A stretch of 64,000 bases of DNA from Macropodus opercularis (GCA_030770545.1 CM061097.1:17812501-17876500); one strand, 5' to 3'; counted from the stretch's first letter, positions 10,728 to 23,408 are shown. Numbers and translations: made by a program. The notes: a model not told the origin generated them from the sequence alone.

Positions 10728-11312
10728 TGTAGGGATGTCCCATCTGAATAAAATGGGCGTATGACTGATCTAATAACATCATAAGCTTTGCGATGACTCC
10801 TTCAGTGTCCCGTGTGCATTGCTGATAAGCACACTACAGGGTACGTTGCTCTGCACCAATGTGTCATACAAACTACCTGGCTGAAGAGAGTCACCCAAAG
10901 TTAGAGTATGTGTGATAAGGTCCAACCATACGATGAGATGGGAAGATCAGTGTGAGTGAAAACCCCTGTGTGAATGATAAGCCCATTGAAAGTTTAAGCA
11001 CCGGCCCAAGTGAATCTACACAACCACAGGGAACAAAATGGGGAAGTTAGAAGCTTTACCAGGTTGGTCTGTTGGCCAAATGGAACATGCGTTTAGACAG
11101 CAGGTAGCATGCGAGGGGTGGCTAAACCATTGTGTTACAATATATAAGAAGCTCTGGTGTTAACATCCATCAGAAGACAGTGGTTCGCTGTAGGATGTCT
11201 TCCTCATGCCAGCACGTACTAAACATTGAGCTGGTTCATTACACCAACATGCTCCTCTAGTTTTCTCAGTATGTTCTAGCATTTGTCACAAGAAGAAGGT
11301 TTTTCCACGACA
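10728..11312 (+). mobile_element. LTR type 2, second copy (585 bp)
   Basis: Starts TGTAGGGATG, ends CCACGACA, with TATATAAGAAG at 11,141. The primer site TGGTGTCAGAAGTGGGA is at 11,316-11,332. It is 1,604 bp from the first LTR and preceded by the same flank (ATTATTCATACA), so it arose by tandem duplication rather than a new insertion. The leader L2 that follows has lost an internal segment (about 11,390) compared with the first copy. Confidence 0.75.
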
Positions 11313-11660
11313 TTTTGGTGTCAGAAGTGGGACGGACAGTCTGCTGACTGACGCCTGAGTCCAGACTGAGGGTTACAGCCGGCACAAGGTTCGGGACAGG
11401 AGGTGGACAGCGGATGCTCCGTTCACAGTGAGTACAGTGTTTTGAACCATCTTTTTTATCACATACAAACTGCATTTACATCACAATATTTTACGATGAA
11501 CCTCTGAACCTGTAATACTAACTTATTGTTGAGGCGAGAGCCAACAAGTCTCCTCTCTGTGATGCTCAGGCTACTGATCATTAGGTTTTAGATTGAAAGT
11601 GCAGCTGTATGGAATAGATGCTTGATTTGATTTGTATTGGTTTTATTTTTTAGTATAAAA

Positions 11661-11796
11661 GCGTGATGGACAGTCTGCTGATCGGCGCCTAAGTCCAGAC
11701 TGATGGTTACAGCCGACACCAGGGAAAAGTTCCACCTGCTCCAAAGAAACAGGACTGGATTCCCGCCTGACATCCGGGACAGGAGGCAGACAGCAG
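11661..11796 (+). repeat. Leader exon L1, third copy, truncated
   Basis: Third copy of the L1 leader. It stops within CAGACAGCAG, losing the last 20 or so bases and the splice donor. This is the right end of the tandem LTR-leader run. 11,797-12,148 downstream is AT-rich and holds nothing I can identify. Confidence 0.6.
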
Positions 11797-12148
11797 ATTT
11801 GTAGAAATAGTTGTACAATGATATTGTATATATGTACAAATAATCATCCCATTGTTATAATTAATAGTGAAATATTTGAGAGAACAATAAAAAGATTTAA
11901 ATGGTAGTAATTCATCAGATTTTACTAGTGTGTATCTTGGATGAAGTATTTTGATGCAACATCTCTATGAAGCTGAATTTCGCCCCAAATTGTGTTTGAA
12001 ATAAAATTCACTAACACAGAAATAGCAATTAAAAAATTCACAGGTGATGAATTAATGTAATTGCCTTCTGCCGTCGTTACAATGTTAAACTCCTGCGTAT
12101 GAGGAAGGAAACAGTCTGGGATCAACATACAGGGGGAACCTCGTATAC

Positions 12149-12271
12149 CTGATAGGCATTGTTGTAACCTGTGTGGTGGAGGTCGTGGCGCACAGCAGAG
12201 GTCAGCATGATCAGCAGGTCCGTGCTGTTCATCTTACTTCTCAGGTCAGTCAGCCAGATCAAACCATACAT
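12149..12271 (-). pseudogene. PDE9A-like exon (HD metal-binding region)
   Basis: The minus strand has an acceptor-like TTTAAACAG, then 41 open codons, then the donor GTATAC. The translation begins MYGLIWLTDL and ends with the block RHDLHHTGYNNAYQ. This matches the cyclic-nucleotide phosphodiesterase HD signature, and within that superfamily most closely the cGMP-specific PDE9A form CHDLDHPGYNNTYQ. The metal-binding His-Asp pair is kept, but Cys is Arg, the next Asp is His and the Pro is Thr. I see no neighbouring catalytic exons downstream (11,797-12,148), so this is probably a decayed gene copy; a diverged gene with distant exons remains possible. Confidence 0.6.
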
Positions 12272-12612
12272 CTGTTTAAAGGCAGGGCCACAGTGAAGGT
12301 CAGAAGGGGAGCTGTAGATGTTCTGAGCACATCATTTGGAAAAAGAAGTGGGATATGTGATAGCAAGGCCATATTCTAGTCCCTTTTTATTCTAGAGCTT
12401 TACCAAATTTGTATGACTTGATTTAAACCCGTTCACACTCTATCGAATGAACATAAAGGCCCAGATTAGTTCTGGGCCTTTCCAGAACAGGAGGAGCAAA
12501 AGATAGAATGTCACATGCCAGTAACATCTTTCTAAACTCATTATTATGAAATGATTTTATATTTCTCTAAATCAAAGAGGCAGCTTTAAAGCCACCAAGC
12601 ACATGACTGCAC

Positions 12613-13066
12613 CTCCAGTTTATCCCTGAATGAATCCACCTGTTTCTTCATCTCGTACACGACTGCAGGAGTTTCCATTTTCTTCTCCGAGCCCTGCAGC
12701 CTGAGACACGCCATCAGTAAGGTCATTAGTACTTACACATCCCATCTATAGCTGTTTTGAACAAAGTGGAAACTTATTGGCTTTGCCCTATAAATTTGAT
12801 GTTCTTCTTCAAATATAGGAATATTTAACGTGATCACAATTGACTTACTTTTTCAATCGGACTTTTCCTGAGTAGCGTTATTAAATACTGCCTACTGCCT
12901 TCTCTTATTCCACACCTTCCTACCTTTTCTCCATAGCTGAGAGGTCAAACGGTTCACTCTTGCTTGTAGCAGGAGTTTGGGATGTTGGGCTCCAGACTCG
13001 TGGAGATGTTGATGATGTTGCCTTTGGGGTTGTACAGCTTCAGGAAGTCATGGGGTCCTGACTCGG
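12613..13066 (-). pseudogene. Candidate upstream exons of the PDE9A-like gene
   Basis: Two exon-like pieces lie upstream of the phosphodiesterase exon on the same strand. 12,954-13,066 follows a TCACTCTGCAG acceptor and translates with HDFLKLYNPKGNIINI and then a PN-x-P-x-SCYK pattern, resembling the N-terminal region of PDE9A proteins. 12,613-12,693 lies between a CTGCAG acceptor and a GTGCAG donor and encodes a charged, coiled-coil-like segment (VVYEMKKQVDSFRDKLE). Their order fits the protein order, which strengthens the assignment. The first piece runs into TGA at 12,954 unless it is spliced at GTGAAC. Exons linking these to the catalytic one are missing. Confidence 0.35.
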
Positions 13067-13121
13067 CTGCAGAGTGAAACAGACCTGCAACATTGTTTTT
13101 ACACAATGTAAAATTGTCTGA

Positions 13122-13335
13122 AGGTCTAGTCATGGCAACTGGACTTCTTCTATTTCAAAGAAACGTTTCACCATCTATCCAGGCAGCTTCGTCAGTCTGT
13201 GGGAAGTTGGTAGAGACCACAGATTTATCCTCCAGTTTGGTTTCACTTCACACCTGTAAAGAATGGGTTTGTTATGCGAACAAAGGGGGCTGAAGGTATT
13301 GAGTAGGTGTGAATTCTCAACTACCGTGACTCGTC
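13122..13335 (-). repeat. Fish interspersed repeat, antisense
   Basis: Contains GAAACGTTTCACCATCTATC and AGGCAGCTTCGTCAGTC, the reverse of a phrase (CTGAAGAAGCTGCCTGG) seen in the opposite orientation at about 57,490. I associate this phrase with a widespread teleost retroelement tail, perhaps Penelope-like, but the family name is from memory and uncertain. Confidence 0.35.
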
Positions 13336-13356
13336 CTCCAACCATAACAGGGTCGT

Positions 13357-13965
13357 CACAAAGTTTAATTTAATTCAACTTTATTTATATAGCCCCAATT
13401 CACAACATCAGTTATCTCAAGGCACTTTACAAGTAAGGTTTAAGACCTCACACAACTAAACTCAACAAATCCCACATAGAGCAAGCTTTTAATTGTAGCC
13501 AATCAATAAATTGTACATTTTAATAGCAGAGAGGAAAAACTCCCTCTATAGAGGAAGAAACCTCCAGCAGACCCAGGCTCAGTGTGGGAGAACATCTGCC
13601 TTGACCAGTTGGGGTGAGGAGATAGAGAAGAGAGAAAAGAACACAACCACAACAAAACAAGCAGCAACAGAACACAGGCTGGATGGTTGGACCAGCAACT
13701 GAACACTGGAGACACACGACTCTGAGTCTGACGATACCTGGAGATGAGAATAGAGAGAGAGACAGAAAGAGAGAAGCACAACTACAGGAGAAAAGAGACA
13801 AAGTTAGTCACATGTGGTCATGGAGGCATGTTAGCGGATAGAAGAAACCGAAAAGAGCTCAGTGAATGAAGGACGTCCCAGCATCTACGTCTATAGCAGC
13901 TTAACTAAGAGATGGTTCCGAGTGAACAGAACCATCTCTAACTATACGCTTTGTCAAAAAGAAAG
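13357..13965 (-). repeat. LINE/SINE-like interspersed repeat, full form
   Basis: On the minus strand the unit begins at about ACAAAGCGTATAGTTAGAGA and ends with GGCTATATAAATAAAGTTGA followed by A/T-rich tail sequence, typical of a non-LTR retroelement 3' tail. A shorter, internally deleted copy lies on the plus strand at 40,302-40,668. Short open frames here on both strands have no family resemblance and are not treated as genes. Confidence 0.6.
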
Positions 13966-14240
13966 GTTTTAAGCCTAGTTTTGAAACTAGAGAGAGTGTC
14001 TGCTTCTCAAACCTGGAAGTGATGCAGGTTGCATATTATCACAAAACCAGTCCACACAGGATAAATAAGTGTCCTTCTGATGTTGGGAATGTCCATACGC
14101 ATGTGAATGTATATGATACCATGTATGGTTGGAATACTTGCAATATTGTCTCGTCTCATCCTCTATGGCTGTGTATTTGGCCAGTTAGCAAGTGGTCCTC
14201 GTATGGCTAAAATCGTAGAATGTGGGCCACACTACATGGT
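13966..14240. other. No identified feature
   Basis: Linker between the interspersed repeat and the integrase fragment. On the minus strand it is downstream of the integrase end, where the pol-env junction of the retrovirus would be, but I recognise no env sequence. Confidence 0.4.
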
Positions 14241-15373
14241 CTACTGCCACTGGATGTATGAGTACCAACTGTTTGAAGAGACAGCATTGTCAGATAATAG
14301 GGAATCTATGTCAAATCCCCACGGTTTCCAGTTAGATTGTTCATACAGTTGTCTCTTGCGTCTTAGCAATGTCTCCTTATCTGCTCCCTGTGGGTGTCTC
14401 GTCTGAAGCATCGTGGGGAAAGGTTTTGCAGTGGGACGCACAGATCCACGTGTCCCTCTCGGCAATCCGGACTGCAGGGTGGTTAGCAATACTTGGTATG
14501 GTCCTGTCCAGCGCTTCCGTCTGAGATCCTTCACCACGATCCAGTCCCCAGGCTGGATGTTGTGTAGTTCATCAACTGCAGGCTCAGGGAGGGCTGCTTC
14601 AACCTTGGGGAACATGAGCTTAAGAGTCTGGTTTCGTCATCCATCCCTGTTAAGCTTAACTTATTTTGAGGAAAAGGTGTGTTGGTCATTCGCATAGGTC
14701 GCCCCATGACAATTTCATAAGGACAAAGTTCAGTTGCTTTATGTGGACGACCCGCATAAACATTAAGGCCAACGGTAAAACTTTAACCCATGACAACTGC
14801 ATTTCAGTCATTCATTTTTGTTTTCAGAGTGTGATTTGCTCTTTGCACTGCACCACCACTTGCTGGATGGTTGGCACAGTGTGTCTTCAGATTTATCTGC
14901 AGGCTCTCTGACACACTTTGTACAACATTATTTACAAAATGTGAGCCATTATCACTACTTAATCTTGAAGGCAAGCCCCACCTTGGGATCACTTCTGCTG
15001 ATGCCTGCTACTGAGACAGCAGAAGCATTTCTGATGGGAAACACTGGATCCATTTTGAGAACATGTCTATTATGACTAGGCCATATTTGGAACCAGCACA
15101 TGGAGTCAACTCAATAAAATACATCATTAAATGTTTAAATGGACCTTCAGGTTGTGGATGTGCTGTTGTGGACATTTCTGCAGTTCTGACAACATTGTTA
15201 GTAGCACAAATTACACATCTTTTACAAAAGTCTTCAGCATAGGTTGAGAAACCTGGTGCATAAGACAATCTATTTAAAATATCCAACACCCCCCCTTTTG
15301 ACACATGGTCAGGACCATGAGTCAATTTGGGGAAGATGGACTTCGGTCGTACTGGGAAACCCTGCTGGTCCAC
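14241..15373 (-). pseudogene. Retroviral integrase fragment (minus strand)
   Basis: Three open pieces in order encode an integrase. 15,008-15,373 has the zinc-binding region (LTHGPDHVSKGG, then CKRCVIC) and the first catalytic region, where the expected MDFIELTP reads MYFIELTP, so the first catalytic Asp is Tyr. 14,804-14,992 has SSDNGSHF with the second Asp intact and HPASGGAVQRANHTLK, where the usual catalytic Glu (VER) is Gln. 14,241-14,615 has the C-terminal GDWIVVKDLRRKRW and GPYQVLLTT block. Two of three catalytic residues are lost and frames are broken, so it is dead. It is related to the provirus at 46.7-55.7 kb, and keeps the core part that provirus has lost. No RT is found upstream (above 15,400). 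Confidence 0.85.
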
Positions 15374-17185
15374 CCAGACGCCCGAGGGGAGTTAAGTTAA
15401 CTCTTTCTTTTCCAAGTGTTCATAACTAATCATTTGAGGGCTCTAATCATTCAGTTCTCATCTATTTCACATACTCTGCACTTAAACTTCAGCTCTGGAG
15501 GTCAGATGTTGAGATTACTTTCAGGTATTTTTCAGATCAAATTAAGTCAAGTCCAACTGGTAAAGTGGCTTTTTCAAAATATTTTCTTCAATATTTCATT
15601 TATCTCGTTTTGTCAGAACATTTTCAAGATTTAATTCTGATATGAATGAATTCTAATTGCATTTTATTTAGAAATTTGATTATCATCTTTATCCCAACAC
15701 TAACCCATTTACTAAGACAAGTCTGCATGAACAGTAACAACAATTTAAAACTGTTCAGTGCTTTCAATTTTCCCGAATTTTAAATTTTATTCCTTTTATT
15801 ATAAAACCTTTCTGTTTCAATTTTCACTTCATCACTTTCACTTTCACTTCATGGTCCTTCAGAGAGTCTGTAAAACATTTGAAAAATCATTAGCTCACAT
15901 ATAACATTTGTTTAAAAAGAAAAGAAAAGAAAACAAAACAAAACAAAACAAAAGGGTCACAAGTCAGGAGTCAAGTCAAAAAGTCAGTTATGGTCACAAA
16001 AACAATCCCATGTATGTTGTTCTATGGGACTGGAGATCTCGTCAAAGTCACTAATCCATGGACAGCAATATCCTTCTAAACACCAAATAGGACATCACTT
16101 CATTCATTTTTGGTAAGAATTTAGGCAGATCCAATACTTCTAGGATGCGTCAATAGTAGAACCTAATTATTTCACCCTCCGGAGGAACAATCTGGCCAAA
16201 ACAACACATATTAACCCTTAAAGTTTCAGCAAATCCCAAATACGTGAGTCAGGATTTCCAACATGAAGCCTCTACATTTACACCCAGTTGCTAATCAATA
16301 AAGTACCGACACAAAATCTAGCAGAAGACGTTAAAACTGCTCCCTCACGGTTCCAAAGCCAATGAACCCTTTGGTGTAGGTTCAGACAGGACGGGGTGGA
16401 GGCGTCAAATATTATCTGTTCCTGTAGACACAGACCTGAGACGTCTACACTAATCACTTCTCTGGTCATCCTTAATATCATCATTAATATCTGCTGAGAA
16501 CATGTGATGCATTTTAGAAATGATAGACTTATTGATCTAATTATTACATGTCTGATGTCTTTTCTTTTCCTATGGAATCTGAAAAACTCTCACTGCTCCT
16601 AATGATTCTTCTTTGGCTTGTGGGACATAAAGAAACCTTCTGGATGTGAAACTACTCTGAACATTAGTCACTGTGGCAGAGTTTGTCCTGTATGTGAGAA
16701 CTGTTCTGATAATGACTTCATGCATCCTCTAGATGTTCCTGTGCTCAATATTCCTGTGGTGTGAATTTCAACAGTTCCGAGTTTTACCTTCCATCCTTTG
16801 AAGAGTCAGCAGCTGCTCATCCATCACCCAGTTCACTGCAGACCAACACCTTCCAGTTTTCACTCAGCATTTGGTTCTTTTGTCTTGAGTCTGGTGCCTG
16901 TAATCAGTAGTATTAGTCTGAGTCTTGGTCTAAGTCCTGCACAGAGGTCAGAGAGTCTTTTCTTCCTCCACCTCAGACTTTTCCTGCAGCTGGTTAGTTG
17001 TTAGGCTGGTCTCAGATTCCTGTAGCGGTGACGTCTCTTTGATGAATCTCTTTCCCTAAAAACACTACATGGATGACATGAAATACATGAACAAAATCAG
17101 ACTGACAGAACATCTGTCTGCAGTCAGTCAGTCACATCCTGTAAGAACTAATAAGCCATTTCTCTGTTTTTGTTCGTAGACTGCA
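15374..17185. other. AT-rich stretch without identified genes
   Basis: I find no coding sequence here. 15,915-15,953 is a short A-rich simple repeat (AAAGA and AAAAC steps). The stretch may include retroviral remains upstream of the integrase fragment, but no motif supports that. Short frames at 16,278-16,484 and 16,798-17,004 show no recognisable protein. Confidence 0.5.
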
Positions 17186-17654
17186 GAGGCAAAAACCTGT
17201 TAGGAACTGTTGTTTTTTATTCTTGCAAGAAGAGAAATACACAGAGTCAGTGCAAAACTGTCCTGCCTGAGTGTAGATCTGAAGTCATCTACTCTGCGCC
17301 TACCTAAATACCTCCTCCGTTGCTAGGGAGTAAATATGTGTCTTCTCATTAGCTCAGTCAGTCACTGTCTTGCAGCAGGAAAAGTGTAATAGAAACAAAG
17401 TAAATCAAAGTTCTGCTGCCATGCTCTCATGGCCATGGCCCATGCTGTAAAACTATTTTAACTAAACAGTATCTCCCTACCTCCCTTTCCCACGAGAAAG
17501 AAAAGGCTCATTCTGAAATATTTCTGTAAGCAGGTATATAACTCATTCTATGATTACTTTGCTTAGTACAGATACATATGAGCATATATCAAGTAATATG
17601 AATCACAGTTCTGTCACAAGGGAAAATACCCATATAGTAAAAATTCCATTACAT
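17186..17654 (-). repeat. LTR fragment related to the 563-bp LTR, copy B
   Basis: Begins at AGGCAAAAACCTGTTAGGAA and ends TTCCATTACA, aligning with the 563-bp LTR but shortened in several places (about 469 bp) and missing the first few bases. It is the longest version of the LTR fragment that opens copies A and C. The sequence 17,655-18,180 that follows is absent from A and C and has no recognised content; it lacks the purine tract expected next to a 3' LTR. Confidence 0.65.
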
Positions 17655-18345
17655 AGACTCACTTGGACAGATGCTTTAAGTACTTTTCAACAACTTTCTA
17701 CACACTCTGATGTTTCCATCCCACTGGTTGGATCTCAACATTCACACATTACCTTTGAATAATTGTCTTCTGAGCAACGTATCTACTGTAAACTAGATAC
17801 TGAAGAAATCATCACAAAGCTCAAACCTATTCTCCTCCCATTATTAGAAATATCTGATTTTATCTCAATCACACACAAATTATTTCCCAGCTCTCCTATT
17901 TCTGACTGATCTCTCTTCTTCTTAAACAATCGAACAAACAAACAAACTACATAAAACAAGGTTTTAACAAATACTTACAAATAATAAGAGTTTGCTTCAC
18001 AAGTTCTGGCAGAATTACAAAAGACCACAAACATCTAAAACATGCAGAGAAACTCCACACCTGCTGTTTTTGTAGCGTTACAAGTCAAAAAGATATCAAA
18101 TCCTTATAAGCATGACATTTTTTAATCTAGTAAACTGCTAAATCAAAACATATCAGTTAAACACAGCTGTGTTGTATGTGGAGTAGTTTGTTTTTCTGAA
18201 CTGTAGTAAAGTGAAGAAGAGAGTAAAACATTTCTAAAACTTCTAAGAACCTCTAAGTATCTGCATATGAAACACTACTTGTTTAGGTAATAAATCAGCT
18301 CCCAATGATGCAATTAACAATTAACAGGCTTGTGAATGGGTTCAA

Positions 18346-18687
18346 ATGGAAACTGTTTATTTCACCTACTGTCAAACAACAGCTCTTCTCAAAACAAGTG
18401 AAATTGTTGCAGTTTGCCATGAAACTGCTCATGTGCTGACACTTGAGCTTTACAGAGTTTCAAGCAAAATGGAAGACACGATGAAGAATCTGAATCATGA
18501 AGGCAAACAATGCTCTGCCGTGTTTCAGGTGGAGGTGATCTGTTGTGCGGGTATCACGACAGCTGGAGGCGATGAACCCAACGCAGCATGTCCTGGATGG
18601 AGAGATGTCACACAAGAAAAAGATTCACCCATTAGGGGGCAGTCTTCACTGACAGATGGTGTGATCTCAATAGAAGTGCACAGTTAG
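18346..18687 (+). other. 113-codon ORF of unknown nature, copy B
   Basis: An open frame starting METVYFTYCQTT and ending VISIEVHS. No family is recognised, and there is no signal peptide or membrane segment. It is intact in B and C (44,286-44,627) but broken in A (about 1,987-2,330) by a small insertion near 2,055 and a 2-bp loss near 2,169. The three sequences are otherwise near identical at the DNA level, so conservation is explained by recent duplication, not selection. A TGTTTCAG sequence inside it could be a splice acceptor. Confidence 0.15.
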
Positions 18688-21600
18688 ACATGATACATGT
18701 TGCTTGCTATTAGCAAACAATGATATACATCACTGACAGGTTTATAAAGCTTCCATCAAAATCTATATTTGGGTAAGAAGAGTAAACTTTTTTCATCCAT
18801 TTCTCTTTGCTCCAACTCCTGGATTCTGGGGAGAGTATTTCAAGTTTTAACAGAAGTAAAGGCTCCCTCACAGTTATTGAATTGTTTCCACGTGGGACGA
18901 TGAGTCATAAGCATGAGACCCGAGAGAAGAATCCAACAGGATGTGGGATTATGATGAGAAAAAGCATCAAGTAGACAAAATAACTACTGCAAAGGAGGTG
19001 AAAGGCAGATATCAGTCACTAGATTACGGCTGGGTTGCATTTAAGGAATAAAGAAAAGCAAACAAACTAAACATTTGTGAATCTCACAGCTGTGTTTCAT
19101 TACATCAAGTCTTTAGGGTGAACAACGCCTAAAGGAAGATGTGTTTAAATGTTCATATATACAGACAATATTTGAGGACTCATGAGAACCAACAGAACAC
19201 AATCTTTTCTCACAAACAGCAAATCATAGATAGTAGTCAACTGGCTGCAAAGCCCTCACATCTCTCATCCAGGAGAGTTCCTAATCTGCCATTAACAACT
19301 GACATATCCCACAGGACTTGATTTGGCTGGACAAGTCTTGCTGCCAGGTATGTTTTGCTATTTAAGTGAGACAACGCATACATTCCTACATCAAACTGTA
19401 TGTTTGTACTTATACTTTCTGAAAGGTCTAGTAAAACTGTCTAAATATCAACAAACCGTTGATGTGTAAAATTGTTACAGAATAATTACAGAAGGCACTA
19501 AGAAAACTTTGAATAAATAAACAAACAACAACCAGTTGTTGACGTTTAATTTGTTCCAGCGTCGTAGACGTACTAGTTTACCTTGATTGCTAATCTGACA
19601 TTAATCTATTTCTGCCAAATGTTGCCTGAACCGAAGCTGCATTGGGGTTTAAAAGTGTCTTGTGATATCAGAAAAGCTGTTCAACCACACTGGTTGTTGG
19701 ACTGGCGACCTGTACCGCTCCTCTCAACCCACATGACAGCTGGAATAGACTCCTAGTTCCAGAATCAAAAGGAGTGGGACCCTCTGCTTCAGTGCTGTGT
19801 TAAAACCCTGCATCTCTGGTGGCCTGGTGGTGCATCAACCTATGACACAGGCAGTTTGCACGTTTACAAAGGTTCAATCTGTGGCAGTTCTGTTCTCCAG
19901 CCAGCTGAGGCAATGTCTCTTTGGACTTTGTAGCTGGTTCACGGAACACACGTGTAATTTCATGTATCTGATCAATTAGTTTGAATTCTGGTTAGTCAGC
20001 GTCTTGCTTTTGTATTCTGGTTATTAGAGACCATCTTGCTCTGTACTTAGTCAGGTAAGATTTTGTTTTGTTTTATAGACTAATTGTTACTTTTATTTAT
20101 TAACATATATGATTTCACTATTTATCCTCATAGCGAGTGTCTATAGTTAGTTGTTGTGCTTTGTGTTGTGCTAGTTGTTTGTTTATTAAAGACAATATTC
20201 CTGTTGAATCACAACCAGCCTTCCAGTGTCTGCTTTTTTGTTTGTCACACACCTTTTTTTTTATCTCAAAATGGTAAACACTCACTCTCACTCATCATCT
20301 AACCCATTTAGTAAAAGGTTTTCCCAGCTGTTCGTCAGGTTAACTATGACTTCAAGCACAAGTCAAACTCATTTCCACAAAACTAACCCAGACTCAAATC
20401 TGTACGACATTCAGCTTCCTATCGTTATAATGAAACCACACAGAGTACAGGGCAACAACCATGGTTTGTGACCACAGTGATGGCATTACTTCTTTACCTG
20501 ATTATTAACATCTTCTATGTTTGAACCTTTTTGGAAGCAGGGGACATCTCAGTCTCAACTGCCACTGCAGGAGTCTGCTTGTGTGTTACCTGGAATTCAG
20601 GGGAAAAACAAAAACACATTCATCACATCTACGAACATTAATAGAATTTAAAACTTATACTGGATGAAAATGATCCCTGAAAAAGCAACTACATTAAAAC
20701 TGACAAGATGACGTGGCCTTTTCAAGGGATAACAGTAAGTATCACAGCAACATATCAATTGGTGCCATGGATCACATTTAAAATACAACTTTGAATGTAC
20801 AAGAAATGCACAATTATAATAAGAAGAACTTAAGGTTTGATAACGACAGGTGTTACACCAATGATGTAAAAATGAAATCCAGGGCACAAAGTAGTATCCT
20901 AAACATATGAGCTACAGTACACTCCCTGCAAGGGCCCCATGAGCGAAAGAGAACCAACATGTTCATCAGGTTAACCATGACTTCAACCACAAGTTAAACA
21001 CAGTTCCACACAAAACCCTGACCCGAGTTTCTGCCTGTTTGACATTTTAATTTCTGAAATCTCCTTATAATCAACTCATAACTGACATAGCTTGTTTGAA
21101 AGATATAATCCTTGACATATCTGTTTTGTTTACCTTGTCTTCTGCACTTTGTGAACTGAAGTGAGCTGCTGCCACCAGCGCCCATAAGCTGACAGGACGT
21201 GAGCGATCACGTGATGAGTCCAGCGGAGACCAATACACAAAATGTATGAATTAAAAGATGCCTCAGACGATTCACTCCTTGACAAAACACGGTGTTGGGA
21301 CACACTAGACAAGAGTTAGCATATGAATACACCTGCTGTAAAGTGCAGGAAGCGATGTGATCGAATGTTCCCTGTTTTAACTCACTGTTTTATGGTTTTT
21401 GTTTCTATATGAAGCGCCGTTGATTCTCTACAAGAGAAAAACAATATGGTGAAGTTCACTTACCGGCAGAAATTTTGACAACGAAATAGATATAAGCACA
21501 TCTTTAAAAGTGAAGAGTATCATATATTAATTACATCGCAGTAACAGAAATATGTGGAGATATTTATATCACAGCAGACGTGACACAGTGGGTGTGTAGA

Positions 21601-22799
21601 TAATTTGGGAGACGCCTGCTGCCTTTAAAGCATTTCAACATCAAACAAAAGACACGGCCATTATAACTTTGGAGTCAATGGAAAATAATTGTAAGACAAA
21701 AATGCAGTTTTTCAGATTAAAATTCAGAGCCTTTTATAGAAAAATAAAATAAAACACGAGTGGGGATCAAATTTGCTTGTATTGCGAAGTTAAAGTCACG
21801 CACTAAGACCACTAAACTACATACGGGACCGGAGGTCTTGGTTTCCTACGTGTTAGACAACCATTCATTCACAGAAATCAGATACTACATAATAAAAACA
21901 TTTGTATGTTTCTGATAATCAGCCACTGCAGTAACAGGCCTCTGTGAAGTGGAGATACGTAAAAAACTTTGAGACACCTGGTGGTTAAACAGAGACCAAC
22001 ACCAAGATCATTTTTTGCCCACAGCAGAAATTAAAATACTTAGGCAGAGACGCCCTGGCGACGTAGTGGAGACGCAAACATGCTGCAGTGAAAACGGATG
22101 ACATTTTGAAGTGCTGCCACTATAAGTAGTGTGTTCAGCTTCCTATTATTATAATGAAACTACACAGAGTACAGAGCAACAACCATGATTTGTGACCACA
22201 GTGATGGCCCTACATCTTTACCTGATTATTAACATCTTACTGGAAGCAGGGGGCATCTCACTCTCAACTGCCACTGCAGGAGTCTGCTTGTGTGTCACCT
22301 GGAATTCAGGGGGGAAACAAAAACACATTAACAACAGATAGATACCACATCTCTACAGATGAATAGGCTGTAAGTAAGTAAGTCGTAAGTATCAGCAACA
22401 GTCAGTATCGATAAATGCTTAAAATGTCTTACATTATACAGTTCATTTAATACAGTAGTTAAGGATTGAATTTTGAACATTTAAATCGTTATTAATTATC
22501 TACCACACTTCTGTGGAAGGACACATGGACAACTGAAACACAGTCTGGTTAAACACTGCTAACAAAATGGTTCAAACCTTGTTATACAGTGGTTGTGTAA
22601 ATATTGTCAGCAGTTAGCCTTAGGTTAGCTTGTTAGCGACATTGCTACTTTAACTTTAGATATTGTGTATTCAAACATCTAGCAGCGCTACTGTACACAG
22701 TAAACATTTCACTGAGGAGGCCACCTACCTGCCCAGCTTTCAGCTTTTACTCCTTCTCTGTCGGTTGCTATAACTTTACATTTTTCTGAAAGAGTAGCG

Positions 22800-23022
22800 C
22801 GTGTGCTAGTGCCGGACGCCGCCATATTGGATGTTATCCATGCAACGTTTTTCCCGAGTACCTCTGCGTCATGGTCGTCATGGTTACGCGGGAGTTTGGA
22901 TCTGATTGGCTCAGAATATCAACTGCTAGATCGGCGGTTGATGACGTCACGTAACTGTGGTGTCGGCTAAACAGACGAACCTGGTACCAGTCATATCATT
23001 TCCAGAAGACAGAGAAGCAGAG
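22800..23022 (+). promoter_or_regulatory. Promoter-like block with splice donor, copy B
   Basis: Same block as in copy A: YY1-like GCCGCCATATTGG, ATTGGCTCAG (NF-Y-like), perfect CRE TGACGTCA at 22,942-22,949, and a candidate exon ending AGCAGAG before GTAAGA at 23,023. A CTCF-like motif CCACGAGGGGGCAG follows near 23,332. Here the downstream sequence is the leader, the env-start remnant and the array, so any transcript from this block would enter the array on its plus strand. Confidence 0.45.
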
Positions 23023-23408
23023 GTAAGACAATTTACAGCTGAGATAAAATGTTTGTATGTTATTTGTGCTATGCTTTCTGATCAGTTGGGAAATGTCTTG
23101 AACTACTTATTGCGTGTATTGTGACGTTTTTTTTACTATTGTGATTTGGTTACTATTGGTTTTTTATTTCACCTGAAAAACTACTTATCATGTCAGTGTT
23201 TGCTACCGTTTTCCATGTTTTCTTTTTGACGTGCTCTATTAAAACATTAGAGTGTTCACCTTATTGAAACGAAAACGAAAAGTCAGGGGTCACACTAGAA
23301 AACTGTCATGGAGGATCATTCCTGTATTTGTCCACGAGGGGGCAGCGTCTGCCCTGTACGCGGCCACTTGTAGCGTTTTTCCCAGCATGTCTGACTTTAG
23401 CATTGGCT

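Noticed and set aside
13503..13801. Overlapping frames with hydrophobic, Ser/Leu/Cys-rich translations
   Set aside because: They come from an interspersed repeat with a non-LTR type tail, which recurs at 40.3 kb with different frames.
14107..14406. A 99-codon plus-strand frame with a hydrophobic start
   Set aside because: It overlaps the antisense of the integrase C-terminus, and I recognise no domain or homology in it.
19111..19427. A 317-bp transposon present in B and C but not A
   Set aside because: The ends have no inverted repeats or TG...CA, and the GTCT at both edges is explained as well by a microhomology deletion in A.
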